From the NCBI GenBank assembly GCA_002067635.1, contig MVRB01000217.1, positions 1 to 14,397 of the forward strand: a stretch of 14,397 bases of DNA, written 5' to 3'. Below the pieces are notes generated by a model. It did not search any database, had not been told where the DNA came from, and saw only the letters and a list, made by a program, of their open reading frames with translations. This document shows, one piece after another, positions 7,100 through 13,824 of the stretch (the stretch's first letter is position 1; every line of letters starts with the position of its first letter). Position numbers and translations under genes: made by a program. The stretch comes from Methanomassiliicoccales archaeon PtaU1.Bin030 (GTDB lineage: Archaea; Thermoplasmatota; Thermoplasmata; Methanomassiliicoccales; Methanomassiliicoccaceae).

Positions 7100-7118
7100 C
7101 CCCCGCTTTCGCAGGGGG
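7100..7118. repeat. Hairpin resembling the transposon end
   Basis: CCCCCGC-TTTC-GC-A-GGGGG, then ACTTCC. Shape, loop and trailing CTTCC resemble the 6351-6370 hairpin in the same strand sense. It may be the left-end hairpin or the trace of another element end. Confidence 0.45.
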
Positions 7119-7134
7119 ACTTCCCGCTCACATA

Positions 7135-7145
7135 TTGTTAAATCT
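7135..7145 (+). promoter_or_regulatory. TATA box for the coaBC-pantoate kinase operon
   Basis: TTGTTAAATCT is centred about 26 nt upstream of the ATG at 7166, which predicts a start of transcription at or just before the ATG (leaderless or nearly so). It sits at the edge of the transposon remnant, so the promoter may be native flank that survived the insertion. Confidence 0.5.
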
Positions 7146-7165
7146 TTCCCGGAGATTGGTCCATC

Positions 7166-8365
7166 ATGCATCCTTCCGAGACCATCCGGTTCGCCAAGGG
7201 ACGGGAGCTTGAGGGCAAGCTCATCGTTCTGGGCATGACCGGCAGCATCGCAGCGGTGGAGTCCTTCGAGCTGGTCAGGGAGCTGATCCGCCACGGGGCG
7301 GAGGTACAGGTGGTCATGACCCCGGAGGCCCAGAGGCTCATGACCCCGGAGGCCATGGAGTTCGCCAGCGGCCGGCCGGTGATCACGAGGCTGACCGGGG
7401 CCACGGAGCACGTAAGCCTGCTGGGCGACTATCCGGGGCGAGCGGACATGCTGCTGCTGTCGCCGTGCACGGCCAACACCATCTCCAAGATGGCCCTGGG
7501 GATAGATGACACACCGGTGACCACCATGGCCACCCTCGCCATCGGCACCCATACTCCCATGCTTGTGGCCCCGGCGATGCACCTGGCGATGTACGAGAAC
7601 GCAGCGGTGCAGCGCAACGTGCAGACGTTAAGGGACATGGGTGTCGAGCTCGTGGGCCCGGTGCTGCAGGGCAAGAAGGCTCGGGTGGCCTCGGTGGAGG
7701 AGATAGTCGAGCGGGTGCTGGCAAGGTTCTCCAAGGGGGACCTGTGCGGAAGGAGGGTGCTCGTCATCGGGGGCTCCTCGGAGGAGCCGATCGACAGCGT
7801 CAGGGTGGTTAGCAACACCGGCACCGGGGCCACCGCGGTGGAGATCGCTAGGGCGGCCCGCGAGAGGGGCGCGGAGGTGGAGCTGTGGGCCGGGAGGATG
7901 TCCGTCCCCGTTCCCCCTGGCCTTACCGTGAGGTCGTTCCGCACCGTGGAGGACCTGATAGGCATGGTCAGCGAGGTCGATCACGACGTGGTCATCGTCC
8001 CCGCCTCCCTCTCCGACTATGCCCCTACAAAGGTGGATGGCAAGATGCCATCAGGGAAGAGCTCCGTGGACCTAAGGCTCCGCCCCCTGCCCAAGGTCCT
8101 GCCCCTGCTTAGGCCCCGTACGAAGGTGCTGGTGGGCTTCAAGGCCGAGGTCGGTGTATCCCCGGCGGTTCTGTCAAAGAGAGCGGTGTCGAGGCTCAAG
8201 GAATATGGCCTGGATATTGTTGTTTCCAACGACCTCCAGGACGTGGGTCAGGCGAGCACCAAGGCCGTGATCATCACCGCGGAAGGAAGGAGGAGGAAGC
8301 ACGAGGGGACCAAGCGCGGCCTGGCGGACGCGGTCCTGGACGAAGTGGTTAAGGTCCTGGGATGA
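7166..8365 (+). CDS. coaBC: Bifunctional phosphopantothenoylcysteine decarboxylase / phosphopantothenate-cysteine ligase (CoaBC, Dfp)
   Basis: 399 residues carrying both steps that turn 4'-phosphopantothenate plus cysteine into 4'-phosphopantetheine. The N-terminal flavoprotein (CoaC) half spans about 18-190: LGMTGSIAA at 22-30 binds FMN, His82 in TEHVSL is the likely catalytic His, and PAMHLAMYEN (136-145) stands where bacterial enzymes have PxMNxxMW. The bacterial ACG motif of the substrate flap is not seen; GKKARVASVEEI occupies that place, and I recall archaeal members being similar. The CoaB half spans about 195-399: RRVLVIGGSSEEPIDSVRVV (196-215), SLSDYAPTKVDGKMPSG (281-297) and LVGFKAE (322-328). 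The stop overlaps the pantoate kinase ATG by 4 nt, so both genes form a CoA operon. GGAG at 7151 and a TATA box at 7135 support the start. Confidence 0.93.
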   Translation: MHPSETIRFAKGRELEGKLIVLGMTGSIAAVESFELVRELIRHGAEVQVVMTPEAQRLMTPEAMEFASGRPVITRLTGATEHVSLLGDYPGRADMLLLSPCTANTISKMALGIDDTPVTTMATLAIGTHTPMLVAPAMHLAMYENAAVQRNVQTLRDMGVELVGPVLQGKKARVASVEEIVERVLARFSKGDLCGRRVLVIGGSSEEPIDSVRVVSNTGTGATAVEIARAARERGAEVELWAGRMSVPVPPGLTVRSFRTVEDLIGMVSEVDHDVVIVPASLSDYAPTKVDGKMPSGKSSVDLRLRPLPKVLPLLRPRTKVLVGFKAEVGVSPAVLSKRAVSRLKEYGLDIVVSNDLQDVGQASTKAVIITAEGRRRKHEGTKRGLADAVLDEVVKVLG

Positions 8366-9240
8366 AGGTAACGGCCTATTGCCCTGGCCACATAACCGGC
8401 TTCTTCCTGCCGTGCATCCATGAGGACCCGCTAAGGACCGGCTCCCGGGGAGCGGGGATGTGCATCGACAGGGGCGTCATTACTTCCATCGAGGTGATGC
8501 CAGGAGAGGGCTCGATGGAGTTCATCATCAACGGCCGTCACGGCGATGCTCCGGTCATGCGCTCCGCCCTGGAGAACATCGTCGGAGAGGGGTCGTATGA
8601 CATCACCGTGGATGCGAGCCTGGAGCTGCCGATAAGCTCCGGCTTCGGGATGAGCGCGGCGGGGGCGCTGTCGGCAGCTTTCGCATTGGCCGAGGCGCTG
8701 GGAAGGACGAGGGAGGAGGCGTTCGCCGCGGCCCACCGCGCGGAGCTGAGCAACGGCACAGGCCTGGGGGACGTGGCCGCACTGTCCCGAGGGGGGATGA
8801 CCTTCCGCCGGAGGGAAGGGTTGCCGCCTCACGGCCGCATCGACCGACTGACAGACACGCTGGACGTAGTGGCGGCCGTGGTCGGTCCCGTCATCCGTAC
8901 CTCCGATGTGCTGGGGGATCCCCTGAGGCGCAGGAAGATAGAGAGCATCGGCAGGGATTGCTACCTCCTGCTGGCCAAGGACCCTACCCCGGACACGTTC
9001 TTCCGCACCAGCAGGGAGTTCACCATGCGCACCGGCCTGGCGGGACCTGCGGTCATGGCGGCTCTAGAGGCGGTGGACGGCCTAGGTGACGCTTCCATGA
9101 TAATGCTGGGTAACTCCGTCTTCGCCCGCGGGGACCTGGATGCCATGGAGAAGGAGCTTTCGCGGTTCGGGCCGACCTACCGCCTGTCCCTGGATCTTCA
9201 GGGCCCGAGGGTCCTGAGCTCCGAGGGCTCACTCGTATAG
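8362..9240 (+). CDS. Pantoate kinase (GHMP family)
   Basis: 292 residues of the archaeal pantoate kinase (PoK) type. PoK phosphorylates pantoate with ATP; phosphopantothenate synthetase (not in this window) then adds beta-alanine, replacing the bacterial PanC/CoaA route. The N-terminal PGHITGFF (8-15) is GHMP motif 1, PISSGFGMSAAGALS (90-104) is the glycine/serine-rich ATP loop (motif 2), and GTGLGDVAAL (132-141) follows as in PoK. The C-terminal motif lies around FGPTYRLS. The start overlaps the coaBC stop (ATGA at 8362-8365), and pairing with coaBC strongly supports the CoA assignment over other GHMP kinases. The 3' end overlaps the convergent DUF357 gene by 12 bp. Confidence 0.92.
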   Translation: MKVTAYCPGHITGFFLPCIHEDPLRTGSRGAGMCIDRGVITSIEVMPGEGSMEFIINGRHGDAPVMRSALENIVGEGSYDITVDASLELPISSGFGMSAAGALSAAFALAEALGRTREEAFAAAHRAELSNGTGLGDVAALSRGGMTFRRREGLPPHGRIDRLTDTLDVVAAVVGPVIRTSDVLGDPLRRRKIESIGRDCYLLLAKDPTPDTFFRTSREFTMRTGLAGPAVMAALEAVDGLGDASMIMLGNSVFARGDLDAMEKELSRFGPTYRLSLDLQGPRVLSSEGSLV

Positions 9241-9522
9241 CGTGAAGAGCTTGTCGTCCTCGCCCACGTCGAAGAGGCCTATGCGCGCGCCGCAGTCCAG
9301 CCAGCCGTGGGCGTAGTTTACGCTGGCGAAGGCGTTGACATAGTCGCCGACCTCGCGGAAGTGCCTTGCGTCGTTGTAGTAGGAGGTGGCCATGTTGAGG
9401 AAGTCGTCGGCCAGCCTCCTCCCGAAGGAGCGCACCGGGGCCGCCACCCTGAGCTTGTCCAGGGCCCTCCTGGTGGTGTCCAGGTACTTGTCCAGCTTCT
9501 CGTCGGAAATGACGTCCCTCAT
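9229..9522 (-). CDS. DUF357 family protein
   Basis: 97 residues, almost entirely helical by appearance. LDKYLDTTRRALDKLRVA, FLNMATSYYNDARHFREVGD and YVNAFASVNYAHGWLDCGAR match archaeal DUF357, a small helical-hairpin family of unknown function. No catalytic motif is visible. Its ATG overlaps the herA TGA (ATGA at 9519-9522) and GAGG sits just before it, so it is translated in step with HerA and may be a partner or regulator of it (inference). Its stop overlaps the end of the pantoate kinase gene on the other strand. Confidence 0.85.
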   Translation of the reverse strand: MRDVISDEKLDKYLDTTRRALDKLRVAAPVRSFGRRLADDFLNMATSYYNDARHFREVGDYVNAFASVNYAHGWLDCGARIGLFDVGEDDKLFTLYE

Positions 9523-11174
9523 GCCTCATCATCGTCCTTGGTAGGTATTATCTCCACGCTCTCCCCGCCGTGACGGCTCTCCCTCGGCCGGACCTCCACG
9601 AACAGGGGCATCTGGATGTTCCCGCCGATGCACAGCGCGACCCCGATGGGCAGCCTCTGGATCTCGTCGGCCATGCCTGCGGTGAGCCCCTCCACGGAGG
9701 CGGTTATGGCCTTGAGGTCGTTGGGGTTCGTCACCTTGAGAATCATCTGCGTGTTGCACTGGCTGAGCACGTTCTTGTCGATCTTGGCCGCCCTCTGGCT
9801 GATGATCGTGAGGCCGAGACCGAACTTGCGGCCCTCCGCGGCGATGGTGCGGAAGATCTTGGAGGATGCAGCCAGCCCCTGCTGCGGGCAGTAGTTGTGG
9901 GCCTCCTCCACCGCCAGCATCAAGGGCGGTATCTTTCCCATCTTACGCAGCTCGAACAGCGCGGTGCAGATGCGGTTCACGATCAGCTCGGCAATCTCCG
10001 GGACCGTCCCCTTGAGGTTGATGATGGTCATCTTGCCCTTGACCACCAGATCATCTATGCGCGTCCCCGCGGGGGCGAAGATCTTGCAGTCGTCCAGGTA
10101 CTGAAGCTCGTTCACGAGGGCGGCGTTGTTGCCCTCCTCATCGCTCTCCAGCACCCTGATGATGTCCTTCAGGGAGTACTCCTTCTTGACGCTCTTCACC
10201 GCGTCGATGGCCTTCCGCAGCGCGTTCAGGTAGGCCTTGCCGTTCTTGATGCTCGTGAGTGAGAGCAGATCGCCCGCCTCGATGTTCGCCAGAGTGAACA
10301 GCAGGGGCTTGGCCTGGGGGTTCACAGTGGTGTCGGTGGCGAACTCGATGATGCGGTCCGCGAAGCCGCGGTTCGTGACGTTGAAGTTGCGGGAGCTGGT
10401 GGTGGGATGCCCCGCCTCGCGCATGGCGCCGTACTCGCCATGTGGGTCGAGCACCATGATGGTGACGTTGTGCTTCATCAGCTCCTCTACCAGGTCGCCG
10501 CACATGAACGACTTCCCCCCGCCGGTCTTGGCCAGGATGCTGACGTGCTTCTGCACCATGGAGTTGATGTCCATCTCCACCCGGATGTCATGGCCGAACA
10601 GCAGGCCGAGGTAAGCTCCCGTGGGGGTGTTCTCCTTCAGCCCTATGACCCTCTTGATCAGCTCGTCCCCGGCCCTGAAGACGGGCAGGCCGGCCTTGAA
10701 CGGTGTCCGCGGGACCTGCAGGAGCCCGCGCTCATCACGGTAGCCGATCACGTTGACCAGTGCGGTTACCTTCTCATGTATGAGCACGTCCTCGCCCTGG
10801 GAGATCATCTTCGCCCTGTCCAGGGACAGGTCGGTCTTCCGCTGCATGTCCATGACCTGCCCCAGAACCCATCCTGCGGTCTCGTGCTGGGCCTGGATGT
10901 ACTCCATCTTCTCGACCCTGCCGGTGACGCTGAGGTTGAAGCTGGAGGTCCCCACGTCCCCGTAGATTATTCCCACGGCCTCCGTTTCGCTGCCATCGGT
11001 GGGCGGGGCCGTGCCTGCGGCGTTCCTAGGATCATCGATATATCGAGCGGGCGCTGGCGCCGCCTTCTCGGGTCCCGCGTTCGTGGCCTTTACATGTGGC
11101 CTACCAGAAACAGGCTCAGCGGTCGGCTCACCAACGACCTGGGGCGGACTGTCCGCCTCGGTTTCCATGTGCAT
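9519..11174 (-). CDS. herA: HerA-family DNA translocase/ATPase
   Basis: 551 residues. The N-terminal 60 or so residues are Pro/Ala/Glu-rich and look disordered. A HAS-barrel-like domain follows (about 65-165, beginning VGIIYGDVGTSSFN), then the FtsK/HerA ATPase core: Walker A AKTGGGKSF (215-223), VLDPHGEYG (241-249), Walker B LMLAVEEAH (418-426), and EGRKFGLGLTIISQR (447-461) with candidate sensor and arginine-finger residues. HerA forms a hexameric ring that usually partners the NurA nuclease with Mre11-Rad50 in end resection. None of those genes is adjacent; a DUF357 gene follows with an ATGA overlap. Met1 (11174) or Met3 (11168) may be the start; the TATA box at 11201-11208 fits either with a very short leader. 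A related HerA-like ATPase without NurA is possible. Confidence 0.88.
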   Translation of the reverse strand: MHMETEADSPPQVVGEPTAEPVSGRPHVKATNAGPEKAAPAPARYIDDPRNAAGTAPPTDGSETEAVGIIYGDVGTSSFNLSVTGRVEKMEYIQAQHETAGWVLGQVMDMQRKTDLSLDRAKMISQGEDVLIHEKVTALVNVIGYRDERGLLQVPRTPFKAGLPVFRAGDELIKRVIGLKENTPTGAYLGLLFGHDIRVEMDINSMVQKHVSILAKTGGGKSFMCGDLVEELMKHNVTIMVLDPHGEYGAMREAGHPTTSSRNFNVTNRGFADRIIEFATDTTVNPQAKPLLFTLANIEAGDLLSLTSIKNGKAYLNALRKAIDAVKSVKKEYSLKDIIRVLESDEEGNNAALVNELQYLDDCKIFAPAGTRIDDLVVKGKMTIINLKGTVPEIAELIVNRICTALFELRKMGKIPPLMLAVEEAHNYCPQQGLAASSKIFRTIAAEGRKFGLGLTIISQRAAKIDKNVLSQCNTQMILKVTNPNDLKAITASVEGLTAGMADEIQRLPIGVALCIGGNIQMPLFVEVRPRESRHGGESVEIIPTKDDDEA

Positions 11175-11200
11175 CCCAGAAAGACATTGGATGCTCTCGT

Positions 11201-11208
11201 TAAATAAA
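11201..11208 (-). promoter_or_regulatory. TATA box of the herA-DUF357 operon
   Basis: TTTATTTA on the minus strand is centred about 30 nt from the ATG at 11174. Transcription would start near 11179, giving an almost leaderless mRNA. No Shine-Dalgarno is seen upstream of the start. Confidence 0.6.
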
Positions 11209-11312
11209 TTGTTACATGATTACGATACCTGGTGCTCAGAGCGTCGGAAGAGGCCAGATGCATCAATGATCCGCTTTCCGAAGGGGCCTTCTTCCAGGCA
11301 TCCACACGGGCG

Positions 11313-11354
11313 ATGGAGGGCGATGAGCTATGCAATCCGTTCACATCCCTCCAT
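11313..11354. repeat. Inverted repeat in the herA-prs divergent region
   Basis: ATGGAGGG (11313-11320) and CCCTCCAT (11347-11354) are perfect 8-bp inverted copies with a 26-nt spacer. An alternative pairing, ATGCAAT (11330-11336) with ATTGCAT (11353-11359), would exclude the first. The site lies upstream of both predicted promoters, so a protein-binding site is likelier than an RNA structure. Confidence 0.35.
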
Positions 11355-11408
11355 TGCATCGCATCAGGACGGCCATATGTGCAGGAAAATAGAAGGATGG
11401 ACGGCGTA

Positions 11409-11418
11409 GGATTTAAGG
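11409..11418 (+). promoter_or_regulatory. TATA box of prs
   Basis: GGATTTAAGG is centred about 27 nt upstream of the prs ATG at 11441. The predicted start site is at the ATG, so the transcript is probably leaderless; no Shine-Dalgarno is visible between them. Confidence 0.6.
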
Positions 11419-11440
11419 CGAAAACGCCAATGCCCTTTGT

Positions 11441-12289
11441 ATGATTGTAGTCGGCGGTTCTTCCTCGAAGATGCTTGCCCAGGACCTGGCGAAGGAGCTG
11501 GAGTGCAAGTACCTGCAAGCCCACACCACCCGCTTCCCGGACGGGGAATGCTATGTGCGGATCGAGGAGGAGCGGATCGATGATGATGTCATCATCGTTC
11601 AGAGCACCCACCCCGACCACAACCTGGTCGAGCTCCTTCTCCTTCAGGACGCGGCCCTGGGCCTGGGAGCGAAGAAGGTCAGCACAGTGGTGCCGTACTT
11701 CGGTTACGCCCGGCAGGACGAGCGGTTCAAGAGGGGAGAGGCGCTGAGCGCCAAGGTCATGGTCAAGGTGGTGGAGATGAACTCCAGGCGGTTCATCACC
11801 GTCGACATCCATAAGCCCATAGTTTTGGACTGGTTCCGTGGGGACGCCTACGATGTCCACGCGGCCCCGTGCATCGGCGAATTCTTCAAGGGATCAGAGA
11901 TCGACATGGTCCTGGCGCCGGACGAGGGTGCCCTTCAGCGTGCCCGCGAGGTCGCCACCGTCATCGGCACCGAGTGGGACTACCTGGAGAAGACCAGGCT
12001 CTCGGGGGAGGTCGTGAGGATGGCCCCCAAGAGCCTGGACGCCAAGGATAAGAACGCCCTCATCGTCGATGATATTATCTCGACCGGCGGGACGATTGAG
12101 GCCGCCGCGAACCAGCTGAAGATAATGGGCGCGAAGAGCGTCACGGCGGTGTGCACCCACGGCCTGTTCGCCAAGGGAGCGCTGGACCGGCTGCGGAAGT
12201 GCTGCAACGCGGTGTACTCCACCAACACCATCGAGGGCGAGGTCTCGGTCATCTCCGTCGCACCCCAGATAGCCAAGGCCCTGCGCTGA
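11441..12289 (+). CDS. prs: Ribose-phosphate pyrophosphokinase (PRPP synthetase)
   Basis: 282 residues, near the usual length of the short archaeal enzymes. It transfers pyrophosphate from ATP to ribose 5-phosphate to make PRPP, the precursor of nucleotides and histidine. The ATP-binding part includes FPDGECYVRIEE (32-43) and the flexible loop YARQDERFKRGE (89-100); VDIHKP (121-126) carries the conserved DxH; the ribose-phosphate/PRPP loop is ALIVDDIISTGGTI (206-219). The protein is cytoplasmic. The gene has its own TATA box and is apparently leaderless. It is followed after 124 nt by proS, which has separate promoter signals, so the two may be independent units. Confidence 0.95.
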   Translation: MIVVGGSSSKMLAQDLAKELECKYLQAHTTRFPDGECYVRIEEERIDDDVIIVQSTHPDHNLVELLLLQDAALGLGAKKVSTVVPYFGYARQDERFKRGEALSAKVMVKVVEMNSRRFITVDIHKPIVLDWFRGDAYDVHAAPCIGEFFKGSEIDMVLAPDEGALQRAREVATVIGTEWDYLEKTRLSGEVVRMAPKSLDAKDKNALIVDDIISTGGTIEAAANQLKIMGAKSVTAVCTHGLFAKGALDRLRKCCNAVYSTNTIEGEVSVISVAPQIAKALR

Positions 12290-12344
12290 GCGATGCTTAA
12301 TTTAAGTTCAATAGAATGGTCCTCTCCCCACCAATGATGCTCGT

Positions 12345-12359
12345 GGCCGGTGACCGGCC
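12345..12359. promoter_or_regulatory. Perfect 7+1+7 palindrome just upstream of the proS TATA box
   Basis: GGCCGGT-G-ACCGGCC. It ends 6 nt before the TATA-like CATTTAAG of proS, where an activator or repressor could bind next to the BRE. It could instead act as a hairpin at the 3' end of the prs transcript. No known regulator motif is recognised. Confidence 0.4.
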
Positions 12360-12363
12360 TTGA

Positions 12364-12373
12364 AACATTTAAG
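12364..12373 (+). promoter_or_regulatory. TATA box of proS
   Basis: AACATTTAAG is centred about 45 nt upstream of the proS ATG. The start site would be near 12394, giving a leader of about 20 nt that carries AAGGGTGTGA (12401-12410), a partial Shine-Dalgarno. A second AT-rich patch (CTTAATTTAAG) at 12296-12306 is a weaker candidate further upstream. Confidence 0.5.
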
Positions 12374-12413
12374 TCCGGAACCTTATTCGGTGGAGCTATC
12401 AAGGGTGTGACGG

Positions 12414-13817
12414 ATGAAGAAGGAAGAGAACTTCAGCGAGTGGTACAATGAGCTCGTCGAGACCGCTGGCCTTACCGACAAGCGCTATCCTATCAAGGGA
12501 ATGAACGTCTGGCCCGCCTACGGGTGGAAGATCATGCAGCACATCGACTCCTTCATCCGCCAGGAGCTGGACGCCACCAACCATGACGAGGTCTGCTTCC
12601 CTCTCTTGATCCCCAAGTCCGAGTTCCAGAAGGAGAAGGAGCACATCAAGGGCTTCGACGCCGAGGTGTACTGGGTTACGCACGCAGGCCTCAATGAGCT
12701 GGACATCCCCCTGCTCCTGCGGCCTACGTCGGAGACCGCGATGTACCCCATGTTCTCCATATGGGTGCGCTCTCACGGGGACCTGCCCCTTAAGATCTAC
12801 CAGCTGGTCAACACCTTCCGGTACGAGACCAAGCAAACCCGCGCCTTCATCCGCGTCCGGGAGATCCACTTCTTCGAGTCCCACACCTGCCATGTGGACG
12901 AGGCCGACGCCCAGCGTCAGGTGGAGGAGGACTTTGAGATACTGGAGAAGCTCATGCAGAAGCTGTGCCTGCCGTACAAGCTTCTGAAGCGCACCGAGTG
13001 GGACAAGTTCCCCGGCGCCTACTATACGGTGGGCATCGATACCGCCATGATGCGCGGCCGCAGCCTGCAGCTGGGCTCCATACATCACTACAGGGAGAAC
13101 TTCTCCCGCCCGTTCGATATAAAGTACGAGGACGTCGACGGAAGCACAAAGTACGTGCACCAGACCACCTACGGGATGTCGGAGAGGCTCCTCGGGGCCG
13201 TGGTCGGGGTGCACGGCGACGACAAGGGGCTGGTCCTGCCGCCTGCCCTCGCGCCCTTCCAGGTTGTGATAGTGCCAATACTGGCAAAGGGGAACGTGGA
13301 GGCGGTGACGGAGCAGGCACGGGCGCTGCGCGACGAGCTCAAGGCCGCAGGGGTCCGGGTAACTCTCGACGAGGGCGATGAGCGCCCCGGCGCCAAGTTC
13401 TTCAAGTGGGAGCTGAAGGGTGTGCCGCTGCGCCTGGAGCTGGGTGCTAGGGACATCGAGAAGAGCGTGGTGTCGTACGCTCGCCGTGACGACGGGAAGA
13501 AGGGCAGCTTCGACCGCAGCAAGGTCGTGGACGAGGTAAGGTCCATGCTGGACCTGATCGCCAAGGACATGCGCGCCAGGGCCCAGAAGTTCCTGGACGG
13601 CTCCATAATTGACGTGGACAACATGGACTTCAAGGAGGTGCCGGAGAAGTGGCTGCGTTTCGGATGGTGCGGGGAGCAGGAGTGCGGCCGCAAGATCGAG
13701 GAGCGGACCGAGCTGAAGATCCTGGGGAGCCCATACGTCAAAGAGGAGTTCCACGGCAAGTGCATGTGCTGCGGCAAGGAGACCGATACCGTGGTCTACG
13801 CTGCCCGGGCGATGTGA
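12414..13817 (+). CDS. proS: Prolyl-tRNA synthetase (archaeal/eukaryotic type)
   Basis: 467 residues of the class II enzyme that charges tRNA-Pro. It opens with FSEWYNELVETAGL and the typical YPIKGMNVWPAYGWKI (25-40). The TxE loop LRPTSETAMYP spans 102-112; motif 2 includes TFRYETKQTRAFIRVRE (134-150) and IHFFESHT; motif 3 contains TTYGMSERLLGAVVGVHGDD. An anticodon-binding domain follows, beginning FQVVIVPILAKG. The C-terminal zinc module has Cys419, Cys424, Cys450 and Cys453. This is the short archaeal form without the bacterial editing insertion. Relatives usually end in a conserved tyrosine near the active site; this one ends ARAM. The 3' end stops 7 nt before the convergent RNase III-like gene. 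Confidence 0.96.
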   Translation: MKKEENFSEWYNELVETAGLTDKRYPIKGMNVWPAYGWKIMQHIDSFIRQELDATNHDEVCFPLLIPKSEFQKEKEHIKGFDAEVYWVTHAGLNELDIPLLLRPTSETAMYPMFSIWVRSHGDLPLKIYQLVNTFRYETKQTRAFIRVREIHFFESHTCHVDEADAQRQVEEDFEILEKLMQKLCLPYKLLKRTEWDKFPGAYYTVGIDTAMMRGRSLQLGSIHHYRENFSRPFDIKYEDVDGSTKYVHQTTYGMSERLLGAVVGVHGDDKGLVLPPALAPFQVVIVPILAKGNVEAVTEQARALRDELKAAGVRVTLDEGDERPGAKFFKWELKGVPLRLELGARDIEKSVVSYARRDDGKKGSFDRSKVVDEVRSMLDLIAKDMRARAQKFLDGSIIDVDNMDFKEVPEKWLRFGWCGEQECGRKIEERTELKILGSPYVKEEFHGKCMCCGKETDTVVYAARAM

Positions 13818-13824
13818 GCCTCCA

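Larger units (their letters stand above)
6343..7135 (-). mobile_element. Decayed IS200/IS605-family element (tnpB-only remnant)
   Basis: The stretch between tmk and coaBC holds a tnpB remnant flanked by hairpins. The right end, next to tmk, is the hairpin CCCCGCCC-TTTC-GGACGGGG (6351-6370), followed on the plus strand by CTTCC; on the minus strand the end reads GGGGTAGTTCAC, a form I recognise from IS605-type right ends. The other end is less certain; a hairpin at 7100-7118 (CCCCCGC-TTTC-GCAGGGGG with one bulge), also followed by ACTTCC, may be the left-end hairpin. No tnpA is present. Boundaries are approximate, particularly at the coaBC side, where the coaBC TATA box begins at about 7135. 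Confidence 0.7.

Noticed and set aside
10407..11207. A 266-residue plus-strand open frame opposite herA
   Set aside because: Antisense of the HerA Walker A region; no recognisable domain and no initiation signals.
11232..11444. 70-residue plus-strand open frame before prs
   Set aside because: No domain or ribosome site; it spans the predicted TATA box of prs and the inverted repeats.
12333..12362. Nine-residue open frame (MMLVAGDRP) upstream of proS
   Set aside because: It probably ends upstream of the proS transcription start and overlaps the palindrome; too short to support as a leader peptide.
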